Counted from the stretch's first letter, positions 8,143 to 17,054 are shown. The stretch: DNA of 31,828 nucleotides from an uncultured Lachnospiraceae bacterium (GCA_905236615.1 CAJORC010000321.1:1-31828); one strand, 5' to 3'. The notes: generated by a model from the letters alone, not told the origin. Numbers and translations are program-made.

Positions 8143-9191
8143 TGAGAAGTTCTTACAACGAAAATGATGTTATTTTACTTTTGAAAGATATTACGGGTAT
8201 GGTGGAACCCCAGCCTACGGAAGAGCGGGAGAAGCTTATCCAGTCGGGACGGCACTACAGTGAGATGCTCCCGATAGAATATGTGCCGACCGAAAAGTAT
8301 ATGCAGGTATACCGTGAGTCCCTTGAGACTTATGCAAAAACCGTTGCAAATGCGGTGGGTGTTCTCTCGGATAAGATAATCAGCAGAAAAGGAAAAGATA
8401 CCGTTATCGTATCGCTTGCAAGAGCGGGAATTCCCGTGGGTATTCTCGTTAAACGATATATAAGATTCAAATATGGGATCGATATCCCGCATTATTCCAT
8501 ATCGATAATCCGCGGAAGAGGAATCGATGATAATGCGATGAAATATCTTCTTAAAAGATACTCAGCGGAGCAGATACTTTTCCTTGATGGCTGGATTGGA
8601 AAGGGAGCTATCCTTAAGGAATTGAAAAAAGATATATCCGCTTATGAAGGTGTTTCGGACGAGATAGCCGTTATCGCAGATCCTGCCAATGTCACGGAAC
8701 TTTGCGGAACCCATGAGGACATACTTATTCCTAGCTCCTGCCTGAACAGCACGGTTTCGGGCCTTATAAGCAGAACCTTCCTGAGGTCTGACATAATCGG
8801 TGAAAATGATTTTCACGGTGCGGTTTTCTATGAAAAGTTAAAAGATGCAGATTTGTCCTATGATTTCATAGATGCCATAGAAAAGGAATTTTCGGTTGAT
8901 AATCACGAGGATAAAAGTCTCATAGAGGGGCATGGAATCGACGAGGTTGAGAAGATCGCCCGGGAATTCGGCATAGACGATATAAATCTTATCAAGCCCG
9001 GGATAGGTGAAGCGACGAGAGTACTCCTTCGCCGTGTTCCATGGAAAGTGCTTATAGATGAACGCTTCAGTGATGACCCTCAGCTCGGTCACCTTATAAG
9101 ACTTGCAGAAGAAAAAAATGTGCCTGTGGAGTTTTACCCCCTCAGGCACTATAAATGCTGCGGAATCATAAAAAAGATCGCGGATGCGTAG
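8142..9191 (+). CDS. StiP/PRTase-like protein with C-terminal PELOTA RNA-binding domain
   Basis: A 349-residue partner of the preceding PRTase. Residues 1 to about 260 match the family annotated as StiP or 'PRTase_1'. Its motifs are TVIVSLARAGIPVGILVKRY, a PRPP-loop equivalent FLDGWIGKGAI, and the signature THEDILIPSSCLNSTVSGL. The last 80 residues (EKIAREFGIDDINLIKPGIG onward, with PWKVLIDERFSDDPQLGHLI) look like the PELOTA-type RNA-binding domain found at this position in Ter operons. Some databases call the family a cysteine protease; the PRPP-like loop makes a transferase more plausible. The frame is also open to TTG at 8139, but ATG at 8142 overlaps the upstream stop by one base and has AGGTGG upstream. 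Confidence 0.85.
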   Translation: MRSSYNENDVILLLKDITGMVEPQPTEEREKLIQSGRHYSEMLPIEYVPTEKYMQVYRESLETYAKTVANAVGVLSDKIISRKGKDTVIVSLARAGIPVGILVKRYIRFKYGIDIPHYSISIIRGRGIDDNAMKYLLKRYSAEQILFLDGWIGKGAILKELKKDISAYEGVSDEIAVIADPANVTELCGTHEDILIPSSCLNSTVSGLISRTFLRSDIIGENDFHGAVFYEKLKDADLSYDFIDAIEKEFSVDNHEDKSLIEGHGIDEVEKIAREFGIDDINLIKPGIGEATRVLLRRVPWKVLIDERFSDDPQLGHLIRLAEEKNVPVEFYPLRHYKCCGIIKKIADA

Positions 9192-9216
9192 TCATATTTA
9201 TTTTTATTTCAATAGA

Positions 9217-9225
9217 TGTTATAAT
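9217..9225 (+). promoter_or_regulatory. Extended -10 promoter before the C-C lyase gene
   Basis: TGTTATAAT (9217-9225) is a perfect extended -10 box in the 69-base gap between the StiP gene and the lyase gene. The -35 region is weak, as is common with extended -10 promoters. It suggests a separate transcript for the lyase and ddh. Confidence 0.55.
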
Positions 9226-9260
9226 ACTCTTATTTTTAGTTAAGGGGTATAAGTATTATT

Positions 9261-10244
9261 ATGAAAAATGATTCTATATATTACAGCGTCGGAGCCCTCC
9301 TTTACTGTCCTGCTAACAGGGAGAGCATCGTTGATTCTGTTATATCTGAAAAATTCGGGAAAAATTTTTCCCTTGCCTTGTGTCTTGAAGACACGATAAA
9401 TGACAAATTTGTTGCAGAAGCTGAGGAAACACTTGTTAAGTCACTTGAGAAAATATACAGAACCCATCAGGTGAAGGACTTTTATCTTCCGAAGATTTTT
9501 ATTCGTGTCCGTGCTGCAGAACAGATAAACCGTCTTGTTAAGAAGCTTGCTGACTCTGCCGGAGCAGTGACCGGATTTATCATTCCAAAATTCAGCAGCG
9601 AAAATGCTGACGAATATATAAATGAAATTATCCTTGCAAATGAATCCGGATCTAATAGATTTTATATGATGCCGATTTATGAAAGCTCTTCTATAATAGA
9701 TATTAGGAACAGGTATGATATTCTTTATTCCCTTAAGGATTCGCTTTCAAAGATTGAAGAACTTGTGCTGAATATCAGAGTCGGCGGTAATGATCTCTGT
9801 CACTGTTTTGGTTTCAGGCGTCGTTATGATGAATCGATCCACAAGATTACGCCGGTAGCAAATATATTCTCCGATATAATAACGGTCTATGGTACAGACT
9901 ATGTTGTTTCAGGTCCTGTCTGGGAATACTACAACGGTATCGGCTGGAAAAGCGGTATGCTTCAGGAGATCCGTGATGATAAGCTCTGCGGTTTTACCGG
10001 TAAAACAGTCATCCATCCGAAACAGATACCCGTGGTTAACGAAGCCTACAGGGTTTCGCAGGCTGACTATGAGGATGCTAAGGCAATCCTTGGATGGAAT
10101 CACGATTCGAATTCCTATGTTTCCGGCAGTCATAAAGGTCAGCGCATGAATGAGTACAAAACCCATACAAACTGGGCTCTCAAAACAGTTTATTTAGCAG
10201 AAAACTTTGGAGTAGAAACTGTATCCCTGACCGAAGTTATCTGA
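9261..10244 (+). CDS. HpcH/HpaI-type C-C bond lyase of the Ter module
   Basis: A 327-residue TIM-barrel protein of the citrate lyase beta/HpcH-HpaI aldolase superfamily, in the subfamily found in Ter operons (C-C_Bond_Lyase). Recognisable segments are SLALCLEDTI near residue 35 (acidic metal-binding position), IFIRVRAAEQI, IRVGGNDLCHCFGFRRR, VSGPVWEYYNG, and the family C-terminal block TGKTVIHPKQIPVVNEAY. Enzymes of the superfamily make or break C-C bonds in 2-oxo or acyl-CoA substrates with a divalent metal. The substrate here is unknown. The gene follows the PRTase pair on the same strand and precedes ddh by 42 bases. Confidence 0.85.
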   Translation: MKNDSIYYSVGALLYCPANRESIVDSVISEKFGKNFSLALCLEDTINDKFVAEAEETLVKSLEKIYRTHQVKDFYLPKIFIRVRAAEQINRLVKKLADSAGAVTGFIIPKFSSENADEYINEIILANESGSNRFYMMPIYESSSIIDIRNRYDILYSLKDSLSKIEELVLNIRVGGNDLCHCFGFRRRYDESIHKITPVANIFSDIITVYGTDYVVSGPVWEYYNGIGWKSGMLQEIRDDKLCGFTGKTVIHPKQIPVVNEAYRVSQADYEDAKAILGWNHDSNSYVSGSHKGQRMNEYKTHTNWALKTVYLAENFGVETVSLTEVI

Positions 10245-10286
10245 CTTTAACATCATATTTATTAATCATAAGGAGGAGACATTTTT

Positions 10287-11273
10287 ATGAGTACCAGAAT
10301 CGCTATTTTAGGTTACGGCAACCTCGGAAGAGGCGTTGAGCTTGCTGTTTCCGCAGCTCCTGACATGGAGCTTGTTGCTGTATTTACAAGAAGAGATCCT
10401 GCAACTTTAAGCATAAAAAGCGCAGGCATTCCTGTAGTATCTGCTTCAGACATCGAAAACTGGACAGACAAAATTGACGTACTTATCCTTTGCGGTGGAA
10501 GTGCTACAGACCTTCCGGAGCAGACACCGAAGTATGCTAAGCTCTTCAATGCCGTTGACAGCTTTGATACTCACGCAAGGATTCCCGAGCATTTTGCAAA
10601 TGTTGATGCTTCCGCAAAAGCAGCAGGAAAAGTTGCTGTCATCTCCTGTGGCTGGGATCCGGGTATGTTCTCACTTGCAAGAGTCTATTCCAACGCAATC
10701 CTTCCCGACGGAAATGATTACACTTTCTGGGGCAAAGGTGTTTCACAGGGACATTCCGATGCTATCCGCCTGATAAAAGGCGTAAAGAATGCAAAGCAGT
10801 ATACGATTCCTGTGGAATCTGCTCTTGAAGCAGTAAGGAACGGCGAAAATCCCGAACTTACCACACGCCAGAAGCACACAAGAGAGTGCTTTGTCGTACT
10901 TGAAGATGGTGCCGATGCAGCTGCAGTTGAAAAAGAAATCAAGGAAATGCCCAATTACTTCGCAGATTATGACACTACAGTACACTTCATAAGCGAAGAT
11001 GAGCTTCTTAGAGACCACAGCGGTATGGCTCACGGAGGATTTGTATTCCGAAGCGGAAGAACAGGTGCCGACAAGGAACACAAGCACGTTATCGAATACA
11101 GCCTGAAGCTTGACTCCAACCCGGAGTTTACCACAAGTGTCCTTATCGCTGCTGCAAGAGCTGCTTTCAGAATGGCGGGAGAAGGCCAGAAGGGCTGCAA
11201 GACCATGCTTGATATACCGCCGGCATACCTTTCGGAAAAAAGCGGTGAAGAACTTAGAGCTCATCTTTTATAA
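10287..11273 (+). CDS. ddh: meso-Diaminopimelate dehydrogenase
   Basis: A 328-residue NADPH-dependent enzyme that aminates L-2-amino-6-oxopimelate (from tetrahydrodipicolinate) directly to meso-DAP for lysine and peptidoglycan. The N-terminal Rossmann motif is GYGNLGRGVE, followed by LVAVFTRRDP. Further family segments are VLILCGGSATDLPEQTPKYA, DSFDTHARIPEHF, SCGWDPGMFSLAR, FWGKGVSQGHSDAIR and the C-terminal MAGEGQKGCKTMLDIPPAYL. Length is typical. A strong AAGGAGGA precedes the ATG. It lies inside the Ter island, sharing a likely promoter with the lyase gene and ending at a clear terminator; a functional link to Ter is not expected from known biochemistry. Confidence 0.95.
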   Translation: MSTRIAILGYGNLGRGVELAVSAAPDMELVAVFTRRDPATLSIKSAGIPVVSASDIENWTDKIDVLILCGGSATDLPEQTPKYAKLFNAVDSFDTHARIPEHFANVDASAKAAGKVAVISCGWDPGMFSLARVYSNAILPDGNDYTFWGKGVSQGHSDAIRLIKGVKNAKQYTIPVESALEAVRNGENPELTTRQKHTRECFVVLEDGADAAAVEKEIKEMPNYFADYDTTVHFISEDELLRDHSGMAHGGFVFRSGRTGADKEHKHVIEYSLKLDSNPEFTTSVLIAAARAAFRMAGEGQKGCKTMLDIPPAYLSEKSGEELRAHLL

Positions 11274-11446
11274 AAGAAATGGGTAACTGTTTACACCTTG
11301 CAGATTCCTGTTTCTTGTCCTTATGAAAAGCTGTTGAGACTTCCAAGTTGATGGAAAAAGTATGATCTTGCAATCTGGGCACATCATGGGATTTTTGCTT
11401 CCGGAAAAGTTTCTTTTTGAAAAGTCCTGATCAAGAATTAAGAAAA

Positions 11447-11472
11447 GGGCTGCCGCTGCGCAGCTCTTTTTT
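11447..11472 (+). terminator. Intrinsic terminator after ddh
   Basis: GGGCTGC (11447-11453) pairs with GCAGCTC (11460-11466) with one G-U pair, followed by six T. The rest of the 318-base gap (11274-11591) holds the promoter at 11510 and nothing else I can recognise. Confidence 0.8.
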
Positions 11473-11509
11473 GCTTTTTATAGTTTAGCTTATGTACACC
11501 GCGTAAAAC

Positions 11510-11538
11510 TTGAAAGACATCCTACTGAGTGTTAAAAT
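11510..11538 (+). promoter_or_regulatory. Promoter of the yceG-telA operon
   Basis: TTGAAA (11510-11515), a 17-base spacer and TAAAAT (11533-11538) make a good sigma-A promoter, about 50 bases upstream of the YceG start and just after the ddh terminator. Confidence 0.65.
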
Positions 11539-11591
11539 TCATGTATAAGTGTTTGTAAAAATGCACAAAAAATACAAAAAAAGAGACTGGT

Positions 11592-13865
11592 ATGTTAACG
11601 CATAAAACAATAACTAATCTTGAGGATTATTTTAAGGAACTTAATACAAGAACGGAAAAAGGCGTCTACTTTTACAGGATAAACAGTTATTCGGAAGAGA
11701 CAGCTGAATTCATAAAGAAATATTATGACCTGTCAAGAAGGACAGGCGTGGTGATAGAAGGCAGGATACCAAACCCGGATGAGAAGAATTTAGAATACTA
11801 TTCGGAAATGATGGGCATGAAATTTGAGATGAGTCCTGCCTTTATAAATGCCAGCTTAAAAAAATGGCTGCCGAGGATGAATGATTATCAGCGCGAAACT
11901 GTGGCTGATGCGATATATGCGTCCCTTGAAAAAATGAGTAAAGCGGGCAAGACCGAAAATATGCTGCAAAACGCATATATAAAATATATGTGCTGGCTTT
12001 ATTATAAATTTGAAAGGATCGTAAACCGGCTCGGAGAAAATACAGTCCCCAAAATCCTTTATGAAGGAGAGATAAGCAGTTATGAGCTCATGCTGATATC
12101 GATCCTCTCGGATGCGGGCTGTGACGTGGTACTTCTTCAGTACAAGGGGGATGCGGTTTATCTTAAATCGGATCCTGAGTCAAAGCTTTCTTTCGAATAT
12201 AAGGATAACGCCGGAGGGGCTTTTCCCGAGGGTTATTGCCTGAAAAAAGTCCGTGAAGATCTTCAGAACGACGTAAATAATGAGCGTCTTTACGGAAAGC
12301 TTCCGTCAGTCAGAAACTGCACCAATGCATGGCTAAGCGGAAATGTTTTCGAGGATATCGAAAAGGCTGTAACTGTCAGAGGCGATGACAGGAATTTCTA
12401 TTATAACTGCTTCTGCAGGGTCAACGGGGCGGATGATAAGATCACCTATGCCAATGATCTGCTTAAATTCCGGCAGGAATTAAAGAATTCGAAAAGACAT
12501 ACGGTCATTGTCAACAGGGAGATCCCGAGACCGACACCCGAGGAGATTGCCGGAATAAAGAGAGAAAATTATGCGAGTCAGGACCAGATGATAATGGGTA
12601 TTTCGACAAACCTGAATTTTATCGCTGATCCGGAACTTAAATGCATAATCCGTAAAAACTTTATTGACAGTATAATCGCTGAGTCAAAAACTGCGGGCAT
12701 GAACTTAAACAGGCTCACCAATAAGGCGGTTTATGTATTATGCTGGCTTAAGCGCTATTGGAACGAACTCCTCCCGAACTGGAAGATGCCTGATATCGGA
12801 TGCTTCATATATACGGGCGGCTGCAAAAATGAAAACGAGGCAATGTTTGTGAGCTTCCTTGCAAGGCTCCCGGTTGATGTGCTTATACTCTGCCCGAACT
12901 TAAACGTCAGATGTGTTTTGGAGGACAAACTCCTTTACGAGGTAAATAATACGGAAAGTCTGTCGATGGATGATTTTCCGGATGAAGGTTCACACCTTGC
13001 CATCGGAACTGCGGCATATCATGCGGAACGTGAGCTTGATGACATTATGTACAGGGATTCCGGCATCTACAGGAACAGGCAGTACAGCAGCGCAAATGTC
13101 ATAAATCTGCAGACGATGTATGAAGAAATAAGTATTCTCTGGAAGGAAGAGCTTAAGTACAGACCGAATTTTGCAACTGTCGATGGCGTGGTGAACATGC
13201 CGGTCATCTTTGCAAAGGTTTCGGGTGTAAAGGACGGGCTCGTTCCGCAATACTGGCTTTCGATAAAAGAGCTTGTCACGCCGGAAACGATACTGGTGAC
13301 AAAAGCGCCTTATATCAGCCCGACTGCGGATAATCCGCTCAAGGCATACTCTGCGGAATTTTATAAGAACGGCAGGCTAAACAGGACTAAGATAAAGAAT
13401 CATCCGGGTTATCAGTACGGGATACTGCGTGAAGAGACTCAGGAGTTTATACTTGATAAGCTGCAGCTGATGATAGAGCAGAAGCTGATAAAGGGTATAG
13501 GTGAAAACGGTACGGAGTATACCGTTATAGCGCAGGTTTTGAATCTTCCGAAGTCTATAGTGAGACTTATTCAGAACTTTGACTTTACGAAGAAAAATCC
13601 TAAGCTTATATATATAAATACTGCAGAGACGGTTATATCGCTGGAAGATACGATACTTACAGCGTTCTTAAATCTTATCGGTTTTGATATCCTTTTCTTT
13701 GTTCCTACGGGATATCGGAGCATAGAGAAATTTTTCAATACGCAACTTATGGAAGAGCATCAGATCGGGGAATATAAATATGATCTTTTCGTTCCCGACC
13801 TGAATAAACTTTCATTAGGTAATACACGCCATTCATGGCGGGATCTTTTTAAGAGAGGAAATTAA
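11592..13865 (+). CDS. YceG-like component of the Ter biosynthetic module
   Basis: A 757-residue protein resembling Bacillus YceG, a family of unknown reaction found next to telA and terD genes. The clearest family block is residues about 95-200: SLKKWLPRMNDYQRETVADA, ENMLQNAYIKYMCWLYYKFE, PKILYEGEISSYELMLISIL and SDAGCDVVLLQYKGDA. A second related block follows about residue 325 onward: NAYASQD-like region, LNRLTNKAVYVLCWLKRYW, PDIGCFIYTGGCKNENEAMF and PVDVLILCPN, which suggests an internal duplication. No signal peptide or membrane segment is seen. It is longer than the Bacillus protein as I remember it. The ribosome binding site is weak (AAAGAGA). telA follows after 3 bases. Confidence 0.8.
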   Translation: MLTHKTITNLEDYFKELNTRTEKGVYFYRINSYSEETAEFIKKYYDLSRRTGVVIEGRIPNPDEKNLEYYSEMMGMKFEMSPAFINASLKKWLPRMNDYQRETVADAIYASLEKMSKAGKTENMLQNAYIKYMCWLYYKFERIVNRLGENTVPKILYEGEISSYELMLISILSDAGCDVVLLQYKGDAVYLKSDPESKLSFEYKDNAGGAFPEGYCLKKVREDLQNDVNNERLYGKLPSVRNCTNAWLSGNVFEDIEKAVTVRGDDRNFYYNCFCRVNGADDKITYANDLLKFRQELKNSKRHTVIVNREIPRPTPEEIAGIKRENYASQDQMIMGISTNLNFIADPELKCIIRKNFIDSIIAESKTAGMNLNRLTNKAVYVLCWLKRYWNELLPNWKMPDIGCFIYTGGCKNENEAMFVSFLARLPVDVLILCPNLNVRCVLEDKLLYEVNNTESLSMDDFPDEGSHLAIGTAAYHAERELDDIMYRDSGIYRNRQYSSANVINLQTMYEEISILWKEELKYRPNFATVDGVVNMPVIFAKVSGVKDGLVPQYWLSIKELVTPETILVTKAPYISPTADNPLKAYSAEFYKNGRLNRTKIKNHPGYQYGILREETQEFILDKLQLMIEQKLIKGIGENGTEYTVIAQVLNLPKSIVRLIQNFDFTKKNPKLIYINTAETVISLEDTILTAFLNLIGFDILFFVPTGYRSIEKFFNTQLMEEHQIGEYKYDLFVPDLNKLSLGNTRHSWRDLFKRGN

Positions 13866-13868
13866 AGT

Positions 13869-15017
13869 ATGGGATTGGATTTTTCAAAGGCTGCTCCGGC
13901 AGCACCGGTTACTGCTGCTGCAGAACCCAAAAACGAGATCGCTGTTGTGGAGCAGTATGACATTGTTGCTGACAGACAGCAGATGAATGCGGAACTTGTT
14001 AATTCTGAAGAAGTAGACAGGCTTGTAAGTACCATCGAGATCAATAACCTTGATACGATCGTCAGTTTCGGAGCAGAAGCGGCGGAGGAGATTTCCAAGG
14101 CTTCGGATCTGGTACTTAACAGTATGAATATGTCACAGCTTGATGAGACGAGCCAGATGCTTCAGATACTTGCAAAGATCATGGATAAATTCGACATTGA
14201 GGAGATCAAAGAGGATAAATCCTTCTTCGGAAAACTCTTCGGAAATCTCCAGAAGCAGATCGAGAAGATCCTTGCAAAATATCATACAATGGGCGAGGAG
14301 ATCGACAAGATCTATGTACAGCTCAAGGGCTATGAGTCTGAGATCAAGCAGTCCAACAAGAAGCTTGCGACAATGTTTGATGCGAATGTTAATTATTACC
14401 ATGACCTTGTAAAGTATATTCTTGCCGGAGAGCAGGCCTGCAAGGAGATCGAAGCTTACATCGAGCAGCGCCGTCAGGAAATGGAGGCCAGCGGTGACCA
14501 GTCGATACAGTTCGAACTTACATCTCTCAATCAGGCATTAATGATGATGGAGCAGCGTACACAGGATCTTCGTACTGCCGAGAACGTTGCAATGCAGTCG
14601 ATCCCGATGCTGAAGACCATGGAATTCAGCAATTACAATCTTGTCAGAAAGATAAATTCTGCTTTTATCATCACCCTTCCTGTATTTAAGCAGGCTCTTG
14701 CGCAGGCTATCATGCTTAAGAGACAGAAGGTACAGGCTGAGTCGATGGCAGCTCTTGACAAGAAGACCAACGAGATGCTTATGAGAAATGCCCAGAATAA
14801 TATGGAGATCTCAAAGCAGACGGCAAGACTTGCATCCGGAAGCTCGATCCAGATAGAAACTCTTGAAAACACATGGAGAACTATTACAAGCGGTATCGAG
14901 GAGACACGCCAGATCGAGGCTGACGCAAGAAGAAAGCGTATCGAGGATCAGGCACGTCTTGAGGCTATCAAAGAGGACTTCAAGAGACAGTATCACATGC
15001 CGGCGGCGAGGAAGTGA
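13869..15017 (+). CDS. telA: Toxic anion resistance protein TelA/YceH family
   Basis: A 382-residue protein of the TelA family linked to resistance to tellurite, some toxic anions and cell-envelope stress. It is predicted to be almost wholly helical, with long coiled-coil segments (about 95-150, 190-240 and 290-382). Family landmarks include IVEQYDIV-like N-terminal sequence, FGAEAAEEISKASDLVL, FFGKLFGNLQKQIEKILAKY, DLVKYILAGEQACKEIEAYI, and SIPMLKTMEFSNYNLVRKIN followed by ITLPVFKQALAQAIMLKRQK. The N-terminus is Ala/Pro-rich. It is coupled to the YceG gene, the same order as yceG-yceH in Bacillus. The inverted half copy of the palindromic element starts 4 bases after its stop. Confidence 0.92.
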   Translation: MGLDFSKAAPAAPVTAAAEPKNEIAVVEQYDIVADRQQMNAELVNSEEVDRLVSTIEINNLDTIVSFGAEAAEEISKASDLVLNSMNMSQLDETSQMLQILAKIMDKFDIEEIKEDKSFFGKLFGNLQKQIEKILAKYHTMGEEIDKIYVQLKGYESEIKQSNKKLATMFDANVNYYHDLVKYILAGEQACKEIEAYIEQRRQEMEASGDQSIQFELTSLNQALMMMEQRTQDLRTAENVAMQSIPMLKTMEFSNYNLVRKINSAFIITLPVFKQALAQAIMLKRQKVQAESMAALDKKTNEMLMRNAQNNMEISKQTARLASGSSIQIETLENTWRTITSGIEETRQIEADARRKRIEDQARLEAIKEDFKRQYHMPAARK

Positions 15018-15021
15018 CGCT

Positions 15022-15062
15022 GCGTTTTCCATTCCCCGCTCTGGATTTGTTAATTATCTGCA
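15022..15062 (-). repeat. Inverted half copy of the palindromic element
   Basis: About 41 bases match the reverse complement of the left third of copy 2 (20443 onward), including the blocks CCATTCCCCGCTCTGG and TTTGTTAATTATCTGCA. It starts 4 bases after the telA stop and lacks the central hairpin and the other end. Confidence 0.75.
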
Positions 15063-15118
15063 GCTGACAGAGCTTGCCAGCATGCATACTGCTTAAATTC
15101 GCTTTTCTAATTATATTA

Positions 15119-15127
15119 TGGTATAAT
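15119..15127 (+). promoter_or_regulatory. Extended -10 promoter of the terD operon
   Basis: TGGTATAAT (15119-15127) is a perfect extended -10 box about 65 bases upstream of the first terD gene. No good -35 hexamer is seen. It would drive terD1-terD2-terD3 and, by read-through of a weak hairpin, the ATPase and HAD genes. Confidence 0.6.
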
Positions 15128-15191
15128 GAGGGTTCAGAAATTGTTGAAAAAATAACAATGATTTCAAGGGAAAAAGAAGGAGGTAATTGAA

Positions 15192-15773
15192 ATGCCGATT
15201 AACTTATCTAAAGGACAGAAGGTTGATTTAACAAAAGGGAATCCGGGACTCAAAAGTGTGATGGTAGGACTCGGATGGGATGTTAACGCATTTGATTCAG
15301 GAGCAGATTTTGACCTTGATGCAGCTGCATTTATGCTGGGAGCAAACGGAAAATGCCCGAATGACAAAGATTTTATCTTTTACGGCAACCTTGCACATGC
15401 CAGTGAGTCGGTAGTACACCAGGGCGATAACCTTACCGGTGAAGGTGAAGGCGATGATGAGCAGATACTTGTTGATCTTTCAAAGGTGCCTGCAAATATT
15501 GAGAGGATCGCATTTACCGTTACAATTTATGAGGCTGATAAGCGTCATCAGAATTTCGGACAGGTTTCGAACGCTTACATCAGACTTGTTGATAATTCGA
15601 ACGGACAGGAGCTCATCAGATATGACCTTGGTGAGGACTTCTCGATTGAAACGGCTGTTGTTGTCGGAGAACTTTATAAACATAACGGAGAGTGGAAATT
15701 CAATGCCATCGGAAGCGGGTTCCAGGGCGGCCTTGCAGCACTCTGCGGTCATTATGGTATTGAAGTAGCATAA
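15192..15773 (+). CDS. terD: TerD-family calcium-binding stress protein, paralogue 1
   Basis: A 193-residue soluble TerD protein. The family binds Ca2+ and is implicated in resistance to tellurite, oxidative and envelope stress, though its molecular task is unsettled. Signature segments are [40 protein letters not shown], and the acidic calcium site [18 protein letters not shown], followed by [20 protein letters not shown] and the C-terminal [20 protein letters not shown]. Length is standard. AAGAAGGAGG lies about 9 bases before the ATG. First of three tandem terD genes, with 16 bases to the next. Confidence 0.94.
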   Translation: MPINLSKGQKVDLTKGNPGLKSVMVGLGWDVNAFDSGADFDLDAAAFMLGANGKCPNDKDFIFYGNLAHASESVVHQGDNLTGEGEGDDEQILVDLSKVPANIERIAFTVTIYEADKRHQNFGQVSNAYIRLVDNSNGQELIRYDLGEDFSIETAVVVGELYKHNGEWKFNAIGSGFQGGLAALCGHYGIEVA

Positions 15774-15789
15774 GCAAAGGAGGTTCAAC

Positions 15790-16371
15790 ATGCCTATAAG
15801 TTTACAGAAGGGTCAGAAAGTAAGCCTTACAAAGGGAAATCCCGGACTTAAGAATGTCGTTGTAGGTATCGGCTGGGACGTAAATGCTTTTGATACCGGA
15901 GGAGACTTCGATCTTGATGCAGCAGCATTTCTGCTGACAGATGCAGGAAGGGTTTCAGACCAGAAGGATTTTGTATTTTACGGAAACTTAAAACATCCGT
16001 CCGGGAGTGTAGAGCATCTTGGAGATAACCTTACAGGTGCCGGTGACGGTGATGATGAGCAGATAAAGATCGATCTTTCAAAGGTTCCTGCAAATATTTC
16101 AAAGATTGCATTTACTGTAACGATCTATGACGCGGAACAACGTCATCAGAATTTCGGACAGGTAAGCAATGCTTTTGTAAGAATATACAATGAAGCTAAT
16201 GGAGAAGAACTCTTAAGATATGATCTTGGAGAAGACTTCTCTATCGAAACAGCGGCTGTATTCGGCGAGCTTTACAAGAACGGCGATGAATGGAAATTCA
16301 ATGCCATCGGAAGCGGATTCCAGGGCGGCCTTGCAGCGCTTTGCAATAATTACGGTGTAGACGTGGAATAA
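15790..16371 (+). CDS. terD: TerD-family calcium-binding stress protein, paralogue 2
   Basis: A 193-residue TerD protein very close to paralogue 1. The acidic site reads [18 protein letters not shown], and [18 protein letters not shown] closes the protein. Both calcium segments ([14 protein letters not shown] and the NLTG block) are intact. AAAGGAGG precedes the ATG. The same length and high similarity point to a tandem duplication with paralogue 1. It lies 19 bases before paralogue 3. Confidence 0.94.
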   Translation: MPISLQKGQKVSLTKGNPGLKNVVVGIGWDVNAFDTGGDFDLDAAAFLLTDAGRVSDQKDFVFYGNLKHPSGSVEHLGDNLTGAGDGDDEQIKIDLSKVPANISKIAFTVTIYDAEQRHQNFGQVSNAFVRIYNEANGEELLRYDLGEDFSIETAAVFGELYKNGDEWKFNAIGSGFQGGLAALCNNYGVDVE

Positions 16372-16390
16372 TTATCAGAGGAGTTTTGTA

Positions 16391-16993
16391 ATGTCAATCA
16401 GCTTACAGAAAGGACAGAAAGTTAACCTGTCCAAAGAAAGTGCCGGTCTTTCCAAGATAATAGTGGGACTCGGATGGGACGCGGCAGAGCAGAAATCAGG
16501 CGGATTATTAGGATCGCTTTTTGGTGGTAAAACAGAGGCTATCGACTGTGACGCTTCGGCGATCATGCTCAGGAATGGAAAATTTGTCGATAAAAAGGAT
16601 CTTGTCTATTTCGGAAACTTACAGCATCAGACTAAAACTGTTACTCATATGGGTGATAACCTTACAGGTGACGGTGAAGGTGATGACGAACAGATAGTCA
16701 TAGATCTGGCAAAGGTTCCGGAAGCTTATGACAGAATAGTGATCGTCGTAAATATTTATTCGGCAGTTTCGAGAAAACAGCATTTCGGAATGATCCGTAA
16801 TGCCTTTATCCGTTTGGTTGATGCATCTAACAATAAAGAGATCTGTAAATACAGTCTTACCGATGAATATCCGGGAATGACGGCTATGATCTTCGGTGAA
16901 GTTTACAGACGTGATGGTGAGTGGAAATTCAACGCTATCGGTCAGGGAACCCAGGATCCCGGCTTACAGGAGCTTACACTCAGATTCAGATAA
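16391..16993 (+). CDS. terD: TerD-family protein, divergent paralogue 3
   Basis: A 200-residue TerD protein, clearly more divergent than the other two. After GLGWDAAEQ it carries a short insertion, KSGGLLGSLFGGKTE (about residues 35-50). The usual FDLDA is IDCDA. The acidic calcium block [18 protein letters not shown] is kept. The C-terminus ends KFNAIGQGTQDPGLQELTLR instead of the GGLAALC form. The same three-paralogue pattern is familiar from Bacillus yceC-yceD-yceE. GAGGAG precedes the ATG. It is followed by a weak terminator-like hairpin before the ATPase gene. Confidence 0.92.
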   Translation: MSISLQKGQKVNLSKESAGLSKIIVGLGWDAAEQKSGGLLGSLFGGKTEAIDCDASAIMLRNGKFVDKKDLVYFGNLQHQTKTVTHMGDNLTGDGEGDDEQIVIDLAKVPEAYDRIVIVVNIYSAVSRKQHFGMIRNAFIRLVDASNNKEICKYSLTDEYPGMTAMIFGEVYRRDGEWKFNAIGQGTQDPGLQELTLRFR

Positions 16994-17005
16994 TGATTTA
17001 TTATA

Positions 17006-17033
17006 GGGGAGCAGTAAAATGCTCCCTGTTTTT
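17006..17033 (+). terminator. Weak terminator or attenuator between terD3 and the ATPase gene
   Basis: GGGAGCA (17007-17013), the loop gtaaaa, TGCTCCC (17020-17026), then TGTTTTT. It lies in the 61-base gap before the ATPase start and could lower downstream expression. An ATG at 17019 falls inside the loop and stem, which argues against that codon as the ATPase start. Confidence 0.5.
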
Positions 17034-17054
17034 AAGCTATGGAGGAAACACATT

